Assembly: GCF_013363975.1 (NCBI RefSeq)
Contig: NZ_JABWGN010000022.1
Span: 1-64,000 of the forward strand
Length of the DNA stretch: 64,000 bases
Direction of reading: 5' to 3'
From: Nonomuraea montanisoli
Lineage (GTDB): Bacteria > Actinomycetota > Actinomycetes > Streptosporangiales > Streptosporangiaceae
Positions 16,305-23,506 of the stretch are shown here, piece by piece. A model generated the notes under the pieces. That model was not told the origin of the DNA and did not search any database. It was given only the letters and a program-made list of their open reading frames with translations. The translations under genes were made by a program, and so were the position numbers. The stretch's first letter is position 1, and the number at the start of each line of letters is the position of its first letter.

Positions 16305-17126
16305 TCAGCTCTGCCGGCTTTCGCCGACATTCTCATGATGCGCTCCGGCAGTCGAGCGATGCGCGCTCAGGTGGTTGAGAAGGAGCCGCAGGAGGGCCTC
16401 GGGTGCTTCCAGATGCGGATCGTGTCCCGTCGGCAGACACACTTCCCGTACCAGCCGCGACTCTCGGGTGACCTTCTCGAACTGCCGTCGCACCCAGGCG
16501 CAATAGGCGTTCCAGGCGGGAACGAGATGGTCGGGGAACACGGCCGCGAAAGCCGTGGCGTCACCGCTGACGACCAGGACCGGACAGCGCGCGGCACGAT
16601 AGGCGGCGAACAGGTCCAGGGCGTCTATCTCGCGCATGACCTGTAGAAAGGACTCGGGAAGTCCTCGGCCCATCCGCTCCAGGAACGCGGTCATCTCCCG
16701 GCACGCCCGCGCCGCCGTGACGTCGTCCAGGCCGGAGAACTGGCCGGGCCGCGTCGGATTTCCGTGCCCGTCGAGGTTGACCGCGAGCGGGCACTCCGGA
16801 TGTTCTCCGGCCCACAATGTGGCGACCATTCCGCCGAGGGAATGTCCGACGACCGCAGGGCGATGGAGGGCGAATGCCTCCGCGACCGCGGCGACGTCTT
16901 CCAGCGCTTTCCGCCATGACCACGGAGCTGCACCCGATTCGCCGTGGCCGCGAAGGTCCATCGACACCGGGCGGAACCCGTTGCCGGCGAGAAGCCCCGC
17001 CATGACGTCCCAGTCCCGGCGCGTCCGCCCGCCACCGTGCAGAAGGAGGACGTCCTGCCCCTGCCCTCCGTGGTCTTCCGCCACGATCGGCACGTCACCG
17101 ATCACGAGCCTTCGGGCCGCTCGCAC
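16305..17126 (-). CDS. Alpha/beta hydrolase
   Basis: This protein of about 273 residues has the oxyanion segment LLLHGGGRTRRDWD, the nucleophile elbow VVGHSLGGM (Ser), an acidic residue after strand 6 (VVSGDATAF), and the catalytic His in LPTGHDPHLEAPE. It is a generic hydrolase with no evident substrate. No ATG fits; GTG at 17126 with an upstream GGGGGG is preferred, with GTG at 17141 or 17105, or the extended frame to 17207, as alternatives. It lies 14 bases before the AraC gene on the same strand and may be in the same transcript. Confidence 0.8.
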   Translation of the reverse strand: MRAARRLVIGDVPIVAEDHGGQGQDVLLLHGGGRTRRDWDVMAGLLAGNGFRPVSMDLRGHGESGAAPWSWRKALEDVAAVAEAFALHRPAVVGHSLGGMVATLWAGEHPECPLAVNLDGHGNPTRPGQFSGLDDVTAARACREMTAFLERMGRGLPESFLQVMREIDALDLFAAYRAARCPVLVVSGDATAFAAVFPDHLVPAWNAYCAWVRRQFEKVTRESRLVREVCLPTGHDPHLEAPEALLRLLLNHLSAHRSTAGAHHENVGESRQS

Positions 17127-17310
17127 GTCCGCCCCCCTCACTCCACCGTCCGCTCTCCGTGACAGTGTGGACAGCGCGGCGGGATGCCCGCCACACCTTT
17201 CCCTCAAGTCCCTCAGGGTCCCTCAGGCGTTCGGAAGTCGCCGGGCTCGAAGGGCCGCATCGCCTCCGGCATGGGGGAAGCCCTGAGGAACGATCAGGAT
17301 GACAACCCCA

Positions 17311-17341
17311 GGTCTGATATCCCACCCCGAGATATCAAACC
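17311..17341. promoter_or_regulatory. 31-bp inverted repeat upstream of the exported peptidase (candidate operator)
   Basis: GGTCTGATATC (17311-17321) and GATATCAAACC (17331-17341) are inverted repeats matching at 10 of 11 positions across a nine-base spacer. The centre of the dyad is about 60 bases before the peptidase ATG, a typical operator position. No regulator gene is adjacent except the AraC two genes away, whose sites are usually direct repeats, so the binding protein is unknown. Confidence 0.55.
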
Positions 17342-17386
17342 GTGGTCCGACGCGCCACGCCGACCCCTTCCAGCATCGTGAACGGC

Positions 17387-18769
17387 ATGTTGAAGTCACT
17401 CGCGATGGCCCTGGTCCTGGTGAGCTCCGGAGGCGGGACGCACGCCCAGCCCACCGCCGACACCCTCGAGTGGAGCGCCTGCCCCCATGACAAGATCGGC
17501 ATGAAGTGCGCCGACCTCCAGGTCCCCGTCGACTGGAAGGACCCCGACGGTCGCAAGATCACCCTCAAGCTGGGCCGCCTGGCCGCCACCGGCACGTCGG
17601 AGGGCGTCGCCCTGGTCGCCTACGGCGGGCCGGGCGGCCCCGGCATCGCCCTCACCCAGTCGCTGTCGAGCTGGTGGACGGACCTGCGCAAACGCATGGA
17701 CATCGTCACCTGGGACACCCGCGGCTACGGCGAGCAGTTCCGCGGCCTCAGCACCGGCCTCCCCTGCCTGTGGACCCGCACCCCGATCCCCGACTTCCCG
17801 CGCGACGACGCCGACCTCGGCCGGCTGTCCGACACCAACCGCGGTCAGGCGGAGGTCTGCCGCCAGGCCGATCCCGTGCTCTTCGCCACCATGAGCTCCG
17901 CCGACCACGCGCGCGACATGGAGGCCATCAGGAAGGCCCTCGGCGGCGCCCAGCTCAACTACTACGGCGCCTCCTACGCCGGCTTCTACGGCCAGGCCTA
18001 CGCCCGCCTCTTCCCCGACCAGGTGCGCACCATGGTCCTCGACGGCACCTGGAACCACAGCCCGGCCGACTGGAACCACGAGCTGGACGAGATGGCCAAG
18101 AGCAACGAACGCTTCCTGACCCGCTTCTTCGACTGGTGCGCCACCAACGGCTGCAAGGACATCCCCGGCACCTGGCGGGCCCTGGTGGCCAGAGCCGATC
18201 GCACTCCCGTCCCCGCCACGAAGAACGTCGCCTACACGGGCCGCGACCTGCAAGCCCTCGCCATCGCGTCGGCCCGGCAGGGCAGGACCGCCTGGCCGGC
18301 GCTGGCCCAGGCCATCCGCAAGGCCCACGCCGGTGACGCCTCCGCCTTCGTCCCCGCCGGCGGCGCCCGCTATCCCGACCAGGCCACCGGCGTGACCGAG
18401 TGCGCCGACTGGCCCCGCCCCGCCGACCGGAAGGAGCTCACCGCGACCGTCACGCGCCTGCGGAAGGTCGCCCCCGATGCGGGCACGGCCGGCACCATAG
18501 CGACCGGCACCCTGCAGTGCATCGGCTGGCCGACGCCCGTCACCAACCCGCCCGCCCCGCTTCCCCGGACGCTTCCGCCCCTGCTCGGCGCCGGCGCCTG
18601 GGGCGAGTCGGACGCCGTCGCCAGAGCGATCGACCAAGTCCCGGGCAGCGTCACGATCGCCCATGACGGCCCCGGCCACACCCTCTACGGCGTCAACCCC
18701 TGCGCACGCGACCACATCAACCGCTACCTCACCGACAAGACTCTCCCGCCCAAGAACACGACATGCTGA
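17387..18769 (+). CDS. Secreted alpha/beta-hydrolase, tripeptidyl-aminopeptidase-like
   Basis: The 460-residue protein resembles Streptomyces tripeptidyl aminopeptidases (S33 family). The N-terminus MLKSLAMALVLVSSGGGTHAQ looks like a signal peptide, so it should act outside the cell, trimming peptides. The body has the signature WSACP...MKCADLQVPVDWKDP, the oxyanion loop YGGPGGPG, DTRGYGEQ, the nucleophile motif YYGASYAGFYG (Ser), and the catalytic His in HDGPGHTLYG near the end, followed by a conserved Cys. The ATG at 17387 starts the signal peptide; GTG at 17378 is possible. The 31-bp inverted repeat upstream suggests control by a dedicated repressor. Confidence 0.85.
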   Translation: MLKSLAMALVLVSSGGGTHAQPTADTLEWSACPHDKIGMKCADLQVPVDWKDPDGRKITLKLGRLAATGTSEGVALVAYGGPGGPGIALTQSLSSWWTDLRKRMDIVTWDTRGYGEQFRGLSTGLPCLWTRTPIPDFPRDDADLGRLSDTNRGQAEVCRQADPVLFATMSSADHARDMEAIRKALGGAQLNYYGASYAGFYGQAYARLFPDQVRTMVLDGTWNHSPADWNHELDEMAKSNERFLTRFFDWCATNGCKDIPGTWRALVARADRTPVPATKNVAYTGRDLQALAIASARQGRTAWPALAQAIRKAHAGDASAFVPAGGARYPDQATGVTECADWPRPADRKELTATVTRLRKVAPDAGTAGTIATGTLQCIGWPTPVTNPPAPLPRTLPPLLGAGAWGESDAVARAIDQVPGSVTIAHDGPGHTLYGVNPCARDHINRYLTDKTLPPKNTTC

Positions 18770-18837
18770 CCCCCGGCGCCCCCTACGGCCTCCCGCCTCC
18801 GACTCCACGGCCCATGGCGCAACCTTCCGACCGCAGA

Positions 18838-19002
18838 TCATCGAGCGCTGACCGGATCCCCCACCCGGATCCGGCCCAGCTCCAAGGGCACCAGGCGGAT
18901 ACCGAACCATGTCTTGCCGTCCCACTTGCGGCGCCTGGCCAGGGTTCGTAGCGGTTCCTTGCCCTTGACCTGGGTCTCCGGATCGATCGTGGTCACCGCG
19001 CA
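18838..19002 (-). pseudogene. C-terminal remnant of a MOSC-domain (YcbX-like) protein
   Basis: The reverse strand reads CAVTTIDPETQVKGKEPLR, followed by TLARRRKW, then FGIRLVPLELGRIRVGDPV and a stop. The RCxVTTIDPxTG...EPLRTLAR...FG....GxIxVGDPV pattern is the conserved end of MOSC/YcbX proteins, which handle sulphur or N-hydroxylated substrates with molybdenum cofactor. Nothing upstream continues the protein: it runs into the AT-rich island. This is therefore a truncated relic of about 55 codons. Confidence 0.65.
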
Positions 19003-19019
19003 TGACCGCCTCCGCCAGC

Positions 19020-19185
19020 GAGCGGCCTTTACCTGTTTTAAGCAGGTAAATAACGATTTGATCAAGAAACATGGCCGCAGCTTATGTGACATAGCAGCCG
19101 CTGCATATAGGCGATTAACGCATTAGCGCATACCTGTATAGATGAGCTTCATTAGCGCCTATCTAACCGAATAACGCACCTACCC
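19020..19185. other. AT-rich island with nested palindromes and direct repeats
   Basis: This segment is far richer in A and T than its surroundings and contains no gene. It holds a palindrome (TTTACCTG-N7-CAGGTAAA, 19028-19050), an inverted pair ATAGGCG (19107-19113) / CGCCTAT (19156-19162), and a direct repeat CATTAGCGC at 19121-19129 and 19150-19158. It directly abuts the truncated MOSC gene. It may be the junction or regulatory end of a lost mobile element. The following 19186-19512 is GC-rich, shows imperfect repeats of GCGACCGCGAACAC-like units and a GTGCTTG/CAAGCAC palindrome (19394-19407), and has no gene. Confidence 0.6.
19028..19050. promoter_or_regulatory. Perfect 8-bp-arm palindrome (candidate operator)
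   Basis: TTTACCTG (19028-19035) and CAGGTAAA (19043-19050) pair exactly around the seven bases TTTTAAG. The size and AT-rich ends resemble operators of small dimeric repressors. No functional gene reads away from it now, so it may be an orphan site left from a deleted gene. Confidence 0.5.
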
Positions 19186-19512
19186 CGACATGCCCATGCC
19201 TCCCTGCGCGACCGCGAACACGGCCATACCCGAGGCTGCGTTCGCGAAGAGGGCCGCGCCTGAGGCTGCGCGACCGCGAGCACGCTTACACCCACTGCCG
19301 CGCGACCGGAGCACGCCGCCTCGCCCCCCTCTCCTCCTCACTCACATGCACATTCGCCGGCCGCACCCCCCGCCCCCTTGGCCCCCGCACCGCGTGCTTG
19401 CAAGCACCCGCCTCGCAAGCACGCCACGGCGGCCACGAACACCTAGCCCACCCAGCTGGGCCGTATCAACCGACCAGGAGAGCCCCGCGCACCATGACCG
19501 CCTCCGGCGCGC

Positions 19513-21129
19513 TCACGCCACCAGGTACTGCTCCTCCGACTCCGCGAGTCTCACAGTGCACAGACCGCCGCGTTCGACCTGCACATCCGTCACCTTGAGC
19601 TGCGTACCGGGAGCGAGGATGTACTCCTCCTCCCCCGTGAACGCCGAGAACCTGCGGATGCCCACGGCCCTCGCCGGCAGCACCTCGAAGAGGGTCCGCT
19701 TGCCGCGGCGGCCGAGGAACGCCTGGGCCACGCTGAGCTTCGACGTGCACGAGGACACGCCCCACCAGGTCACGGTCCGGCCGAGCGGGTACTGCGCCCG
19801 CAGGTCCAGCGACACCCCGCGCCACAGCGGCTCCTTGCGGGCCGGCAGACGCGACACGGCCGAGAACAGGAGCCGCAGGTACGGCAGGTACGGGACGACC
19901 TGGCCGCGGTCCGGGTTACGGAGGGTCGCGTTGATCTGCCGGTAGAAGGCCGACTCGCACGTGTAGAGGTAGAGCGCCGCGATCTCGTCGGCGGTCAGCT
20001 CACCGGGCGCGCCGGCCGCCTGCTTCGTACCGAACTGGTGCGACTGTTCGGCGTGCCAGTCGAGTCCGGACAGCAGCTTGGCCACCGGGCCGATGGCCTC
20101 GCGGAAGTCCATGAGCGGGGTGTCGAACACTCCGGTGATCGCGGGAAGGACCAGTCCCTCGTCTTTGACGCTGGCGAGTCGTTCGAGGTAGAGCTGGTGC
20201 AACTCCATCGTGGAGGCGATGAAGGCTCCCATCCGGTCGGCGGTGTCCGCGTCCGGTCCGCCGTCCTGGGCGGTGGGCTTGTTCCACCCCTTGCTGGGCA
20301 GCCAGTCGATCTCGTCGGCTCCGAGCTCCCTGAGCGCCTCGTTGAGCGTGCCGAAGTGGTCGCCGTCGCAGAAGATGTCGCCCTGGGCGGCGGGGTTGGG
20401 GTGGTCGATGTGCCGTACCTCCACCTCGGGGTACTTCTTCTGCAGCCGGAGGACGACCTGCTTCAGGCTGCGGGCGTGCACCCCCCACCACGCGAAGACC
20501 ACCCCGCGGTCCTGCTCCTCGGCGCTCTGCTTGGCCCTGAGGATCTCCTCGACGATCTTCTCGACGGCCGGCCGCCAGAACGCGGTGTGCTGGTCGGTGC
20601 TCATCGCCCCGTCGCTGCTGGCGGTGAGGGCCGCGTTCAGCAGCAGGACGCCCTGGGTGAGCATCGCCTGGAACCACTCCGGCGGCAGCACGGTGTCGTG
20701 CTGCTTCAGCAGGGCGCGGATGTCGGCGATGGGCGTCTTCTTGGGGATGCTGTGCTTCCACATCGCCGCGGCCTTGATGATGCAGCGGATGCTGACCACC
20801 TTGCCGAACTGGCTGTCCTTCCAGTCGTGGAAGGTGTTGTCGAACATGGCGATGCCGGTGGCGCTCTCGGCCCGGGGATACGGGTTCTGGCCGAAGACGA
20901 CGACCTTCCACTTGTGCGGCGGGTTCGGCTTGAGCGCCTGGAAGGTCAGCTCCCGGACGGGAACGACCATCGGGCTGCGTCCTGGGCCGATGAACGTCGC
21001 CGCGGCCGGCTGTGCCTCGATGACCGGCTTCAACAGCGGTAACCACGGCTCGCCGCCACCGTTGAAAAGCTCGGTGAGGGCCAGGGGGTCGTTGGGGCCG
21101 GGCGGGGTGGCGGCGCTGCTGTCTCTCAT
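19513..21129 (-). CDS. Uracil-DNA-glycosylase-like / ADP-ribosyltransferase fusion protein (candidate toxin or anti-phage effector)
   Basis: A 538-residue two-domain protein. Residues about 60-280 resemble uracil-DNA glycosylase: VVVFGQNPYPRAESATGIAM (motif A, cf. GQDPYH of UNG), GVLLLNAALTAS (cf. LLLNTVLTV), VVFAWWGVHAR (cf. FLLWGxxAQ) and RHIDHPNPAAQ (cf. HPSPLS). The UNG catalytic Asp is Asn here, as in the MUG/TDG motif GINPG. Residues about 378-530 look like an R-S-ExE ADP-ribosyltransferase: Arg437 in LWRGVS, Ser/Thr in WWGVSSCTSK (458-463), TLFEV, and GEEEYILAPGTQLKV with E500-x-E502, the arginine-specific pattern. The ATG at 21129 has GGAG six bases upstream; the longer frame to 21609 is ruled out because it runs through 34-bp repeats. 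It is divergent from a macro-domain gene, so a DNA-targeted ADP-ribosylation/reversal pair is likely. Confidence 0.8.
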   Translation of the reverse strand: MRDSSAATPPGPNDPLALTELFNGGGEPWLPLLKPVIEAQPAAATFIGPGRSPMVVPVRELTFQALKPNPPHKWKVVVFGQNPYPRAESATGIAMFDNTFHDWKDSQFGKVVSIRCIIKAAAMWKHSIPKKTPIADIRALLKQHDTVLPPEWFQAMLTQGVLLLNAALTASSDGAMSTDQHTAFWRPAVEKIVEEILRAKQSAEEQDRGVVFAWWGVHARSLKQVVLRLQKKYPEVEVRHIDHPNPAAQGDIFCDGDHFGTLNEALRELGADEIDWLPSKGWNKPTAQDGGPDADTADRMGAFIASTMELHQLYLERLASVKDEGLVLPAITGVFDTPLMDFREAIGPVAKLLSGLDWHAEQSHQFGTKQAAGAPGELTADEIAALYLYTCESAFYRQINATLRNPDRGQVVPYLPYLRLLFSAVSRLPARKEPLWRGVSLDLRAQYPLGRTVTWWGVSSCTSKLSVAQAFLGRRGKRTLFEVLPARAVGIRRFSAFTGEEEYILAPGTQLKVTDVQVERGGLCTVRLAESEEQYLVA

Positions 21130-21334
21130 CATGGGCTCCGTATGGCGAGCCGTGCCGCTGCGGGGCACGGGGGACATGGGGTGGGGGAATTGTGCCGCGT
21201 GAAGATCCCGTGCGCGATCTCGGAGCCGGCGTCTCGTTCCTCCGGGAGGCGCCGCTTCGCCGTACAGCCTGGTCCGCGCAGGTCCGTTCAGAGTCGGGGG
21301 CGCACGAGGTGAACGCGCGAGCATGGGGGGTGCT

Positions 21335-21538
21335 GGAACCCGGGGTGCACACGAGCCTCGGCGACGGTCGGAGCCGGGGTGCACACCAGCCTGGGCAACG
21401 CTCGGAGCCGGGGCATGGACCAACGTGGGTGTCGCGCGGAGCTGGGGCGTGGACCAACCGGGGTGTCGCTCGGAGCCGGGGCGTGGACCAACGTGGGCGG
21501 CGCTCGGAGCCGGGGCGTCCAGGAGCGCGGGCGTCACT
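21335..21538. repeat. Six tandem 34-bp repeats between the UDG-ART and macro genes
   Basis: Units begin at 21335, 21369, 21403, 21437, 21471 and 21505, an exact 34-base period. Each reads roughly CGGAGCCGGGGCGTGGACCA, then ACGTGGGTGTCGCT, with the outer copies more diverged. Since 34 is not a multiple of three the array cannot be a coding repeat. It fills about 40% of the 500-bp gap shared by the two divergent genes, so it may be a repeated protein-binding site or an expandable minisatellite. There are no unique spacers, so it is not a CRISPR array. Confidence 0.85.
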
Positions 21539-21629
21539 CCCCCCGGCCGCGGCCAAGATCTGTTCTGTCGGTGCGCGACGATATCTTCGTCGACGTCGGA
21601 AACCCCCATCCCCGCGACCGGAGTGAACC

Positions 21630-22307
21630 ATGATCGTCGACCGTGTGAAGCCGCAGCTCAAGGTAGTGCTGGCGGACGTCAACGCGGAGGTGGTGCAGTC
21701 ATGGCGGGCGGCGTTCGCCGACACCCCCGACATCGAGATCCACCAGGGCTCGATCCTCGACCAGCACGTCGACGCGTGGGTCAACCCGACCAACTCGCGC
21801 GGCCGAATGGACGGCGGGGTCGATGCCGTCATCAAGCGGCACCTCGGGGCTGGGATCCAGCTGCGCGTCCAGCGGGCGATCCGTGACCAGTTCGGGGGGA
21901 CGCTGCCGGTGGGCAGCGCCGTGTGCGTGTCGTCCGGAGCGGTCAACCCGAAGTTCCTGATCTCGACGCCGACGATGGTGCAGTCGGCGCAGAACGTCAG
22001 CGAGACGCTGAATGTGGCGCTGGCGTGCGCCGCCGCGTTCCAGGCCATCCACATGCAGAACGAGAAGGAGCCGGGCAGCATCACGTCGGTGGCGCTGGTC
22101 GGCATGGGCGCGGCGACGGGCCGGGTGCCGGCGCGGGTGTGCGCGAACCTGATGTGGACGGGCTACACGCTGTTCAACGACTACTCGTTCCAGGACTACG
22201 ACGACCTGCGGAAGACGATCAACGAGCAGCTCGACGACCTCGAGGCCCAGCCCGAGGAGACGCGGGTGCGGATCACGCCGCCGGAGTCGCCCCGCTCGCG
22301 CGGCTGA
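21630..22307 (+). CDS. Macro-domain protein (candidate ADP-ribosyl hydrolase, antitoxin partner)
   Basis: The 225-residue protein has the macro-domain pattern: IEIHQGSILDQHVDAWVNP at about residues 35-53, then TNSRGRMDGGVDAVIKRHLG (the ADP-ribose-binding loop 1, with the N-x-x-N and GGVD elements), LPVGSAVCVSSG, FLISTPTM and the loop VALVGMGAATGRVPARVCA (about 155-172). Macro domains bind ADP-ribose and many hydrolyse it from proteins or DNA; DarG uses such a domain to neutralise the DarT toxin. An ATG at 21630 with GGAG upstream starts it. It lies divergently next to the UDG-ART gene with the 34-bp array between. ADP-ribose hydrolysis here is inferred. Confidence 0.82.
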   Translation: MIVDRVKPQLKVVLADVNAEVVQSWRAAFADTPDIEIHQGSILDQHVDAWVNPTNSRGRMDGGVDAVIKRHLGAGIQLRVQRAIRDQFGGTLPVGSAVCVSSGAVNPKFLISTPTMVQSAQNVSETLNVALACAAAFQAIHMQNEKEPGSITSVALVGMGAATGRVPARVCANLMWTGYTLFNDYSFQDYDDLRKTINEQLDDLEAQPEETRVRITPPESPRSRG

Positions 22308-22367
22308 ACACCCTGACGTCAGCCGTCAGCGAAGCAGTCGGACGCCACACCGGAGTGGCCGGACTTC

Positions 22368-22570
22368 ACCGGAACGGCCAGATGTCGACGGACCGGTTGG
22401 AGGCCGGCGGAACGGCCGGATGTCGACGGACCAGCCGGAGGTCGACGGGCCGGCCGCCGAACGCCGGCGGGACAGCCGAAGGTCGACGGGCTGTCCCGCC
22501 GAACGCCGGCGGGACAGCCGGAGGTCGACCGACCGTCCCGCCGAACGCCGGCGGGACGGTCGGATGCGCC
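22368..22570. repeat. Degenerate 42-bp hairpin-forming repeats after the macro gene
   Basis: The clearest units begin at 22457, 22499 and 22541 (period 42), each starting CCGAACGCCGGCGGGAC. Within the first, CGGGACAGCC (22468-22477) and GGCTGTCCCG (22489-22498) form a perfect ten-base stem. Diverged copies with GTCGACGGACC lie upstream to about 22368. The block may act as a transcription terminator or mRNA stabiliser for the macro gene, or may be a REP-like repeat. No protein-coding gene is supported in 22308-22877. Confidence 0.7.
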
Positions 22571-22786
22571 CGGCATGCGGGTCAGGCGAGCCCGGCCTCG
22601 GCAGGAGGTGTGCGTGCCTTTCCCGCGTGCCGGTTGAGGGCGCACGAGCGAGCCCTGCGGGGCGGGCTTGTTCAGGTGGACGAGTCCTGCGAGCGAGCGG
22701 GACTTTCGGATGGGCGGGACCCGCGAGCGGACCTTCTTGCCTGCGGCGGCGGACTTGCCACGGCGGGTCTGGCCTCGTGCGTCTGA

Positions 22787-22828
22787 CCTGGCGGGTCAGA
22801 CCTGGCGGGTCAGACCTGGCGGGTCAGA
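22787..22828. repeat. Three tandem 14-bp repeats (CCTGGCGGGTCAGA)
   Basis: Exact units at 22787-22800, 22801-22814 and 22815-22828, with degenerate flanking copies up to about 22875. They sit 80 bases before the start of the next gene. The stretch 22571-22786 between the repeat blocks shows no gene. Confidence 0.8.
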
Positions 22829-22907
22829 CATGACTCGTTCGACCTGACGGGTTCGACTCGGCGGCTCTGACCTGGCGATGATCCGGATCAACATCGAGGA
22901 GACGACG

Positions 22908-23384
22908 ATGGGCGCGAAGGCGCAGCAGGACCCACCACCGAGCGACGCCGAGACCGCCGCGCACATGCGCGACCTGGCCGAGCTGTTCGTGGAGCATTCG
23001 CGCGCGGACGGATACTCCTTCGACTGGGACCCGGCGTTCATACACCACCTCGACAACTACTGCACCGAGTTCGTCGCCGCCAAGCCGTCGCCCGAGGTCA
23101 CGCACAGCGTGATCTTGAGTGCGGGTGCGTACCTGGGTGAGATGATCGTCCGCACTTGCGGGTGGCGATGGGTGTACTGCACCAACGAGAAGGCCGCCGC
23201 CGTGGAGAGCCCTGACGGAGTGCGCGGTTATCCGCACAACAAGGTCGCCAAGCGGATCCACGAGGGGACCACGCACGACCTTGAGGCGTTCTTCAAGTAC
23301 GCCGCCACAGGGGAGGCACCTCGCGGGAGCGCTGCTCGCGTCACCAAGCCTTCGTGGTGGCGACGACTTCGATCACGATCTTGA
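22908..23384 (+). CDS. Conserved hypothetical protein
   Basis: An unrecognised soluble protein of 158 residues. It contains LAELFVEHSRADGYSFDWD, then HHLDNYCTEFVAAKPSPEV and ILSAGAYLGEMIVRTCGWRW, a helical pattern ending in HNKVAKRIHEGTTHDLEAFF. This looks like a compact globular domain found in actinobacteria without assigned function. The ATG at 22908 has GGAG seven bases upstream and is preferred to 22878. It follows the repeat blocks behind the macro gene, on the same strand, so it could belong to the same locus, but the 600-bp gap argues against a simple operon. Confidence 0.6.
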   Translation: MGAKAQQDPPPSDAETAAHMRDLAELFVEHSRADGYSFDWDPAFIHHLDNYCTEFVAAKPSPEVTHSVILSAGAYLGEMIVRTCGWRWVYCTNEKAAAVESPDGVRGYPHNKVAKRIHEGTTHDLEAFFKYAATGEAPRGSAARVTKPSWWRRLRSRS

Positions 23385-23506
23385 TCGCCACGCCTTCCGC
23401 CCAAGGCATCGAGAGGACGGCCGCGGCGCATTCGGCTGCCGAAAGAGAATATTCGCAACGCTTGAATCTTCGAGCCGGTTAAAACGTGCATGCTACGGTT
23501 CGAGGT

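Noticed and set aside
21335..21538. CRISPR array
   Set aside because: The units are contiguous, without unique spacers, and no cas genes are near.
21133..21609. N-terminal extension of the UDG-ART frame
   Set aside because: It runs through the 34-bp array, whose period is not a multiple of three, and has no ribosome site; the ATG at 21129 has one.
22420..22833. Open frame of 137 codons over the repeat blocks
   Set aside because: It consists of translated 42- and 14-bp repeats and shows no protein-like composition or ribosome site.
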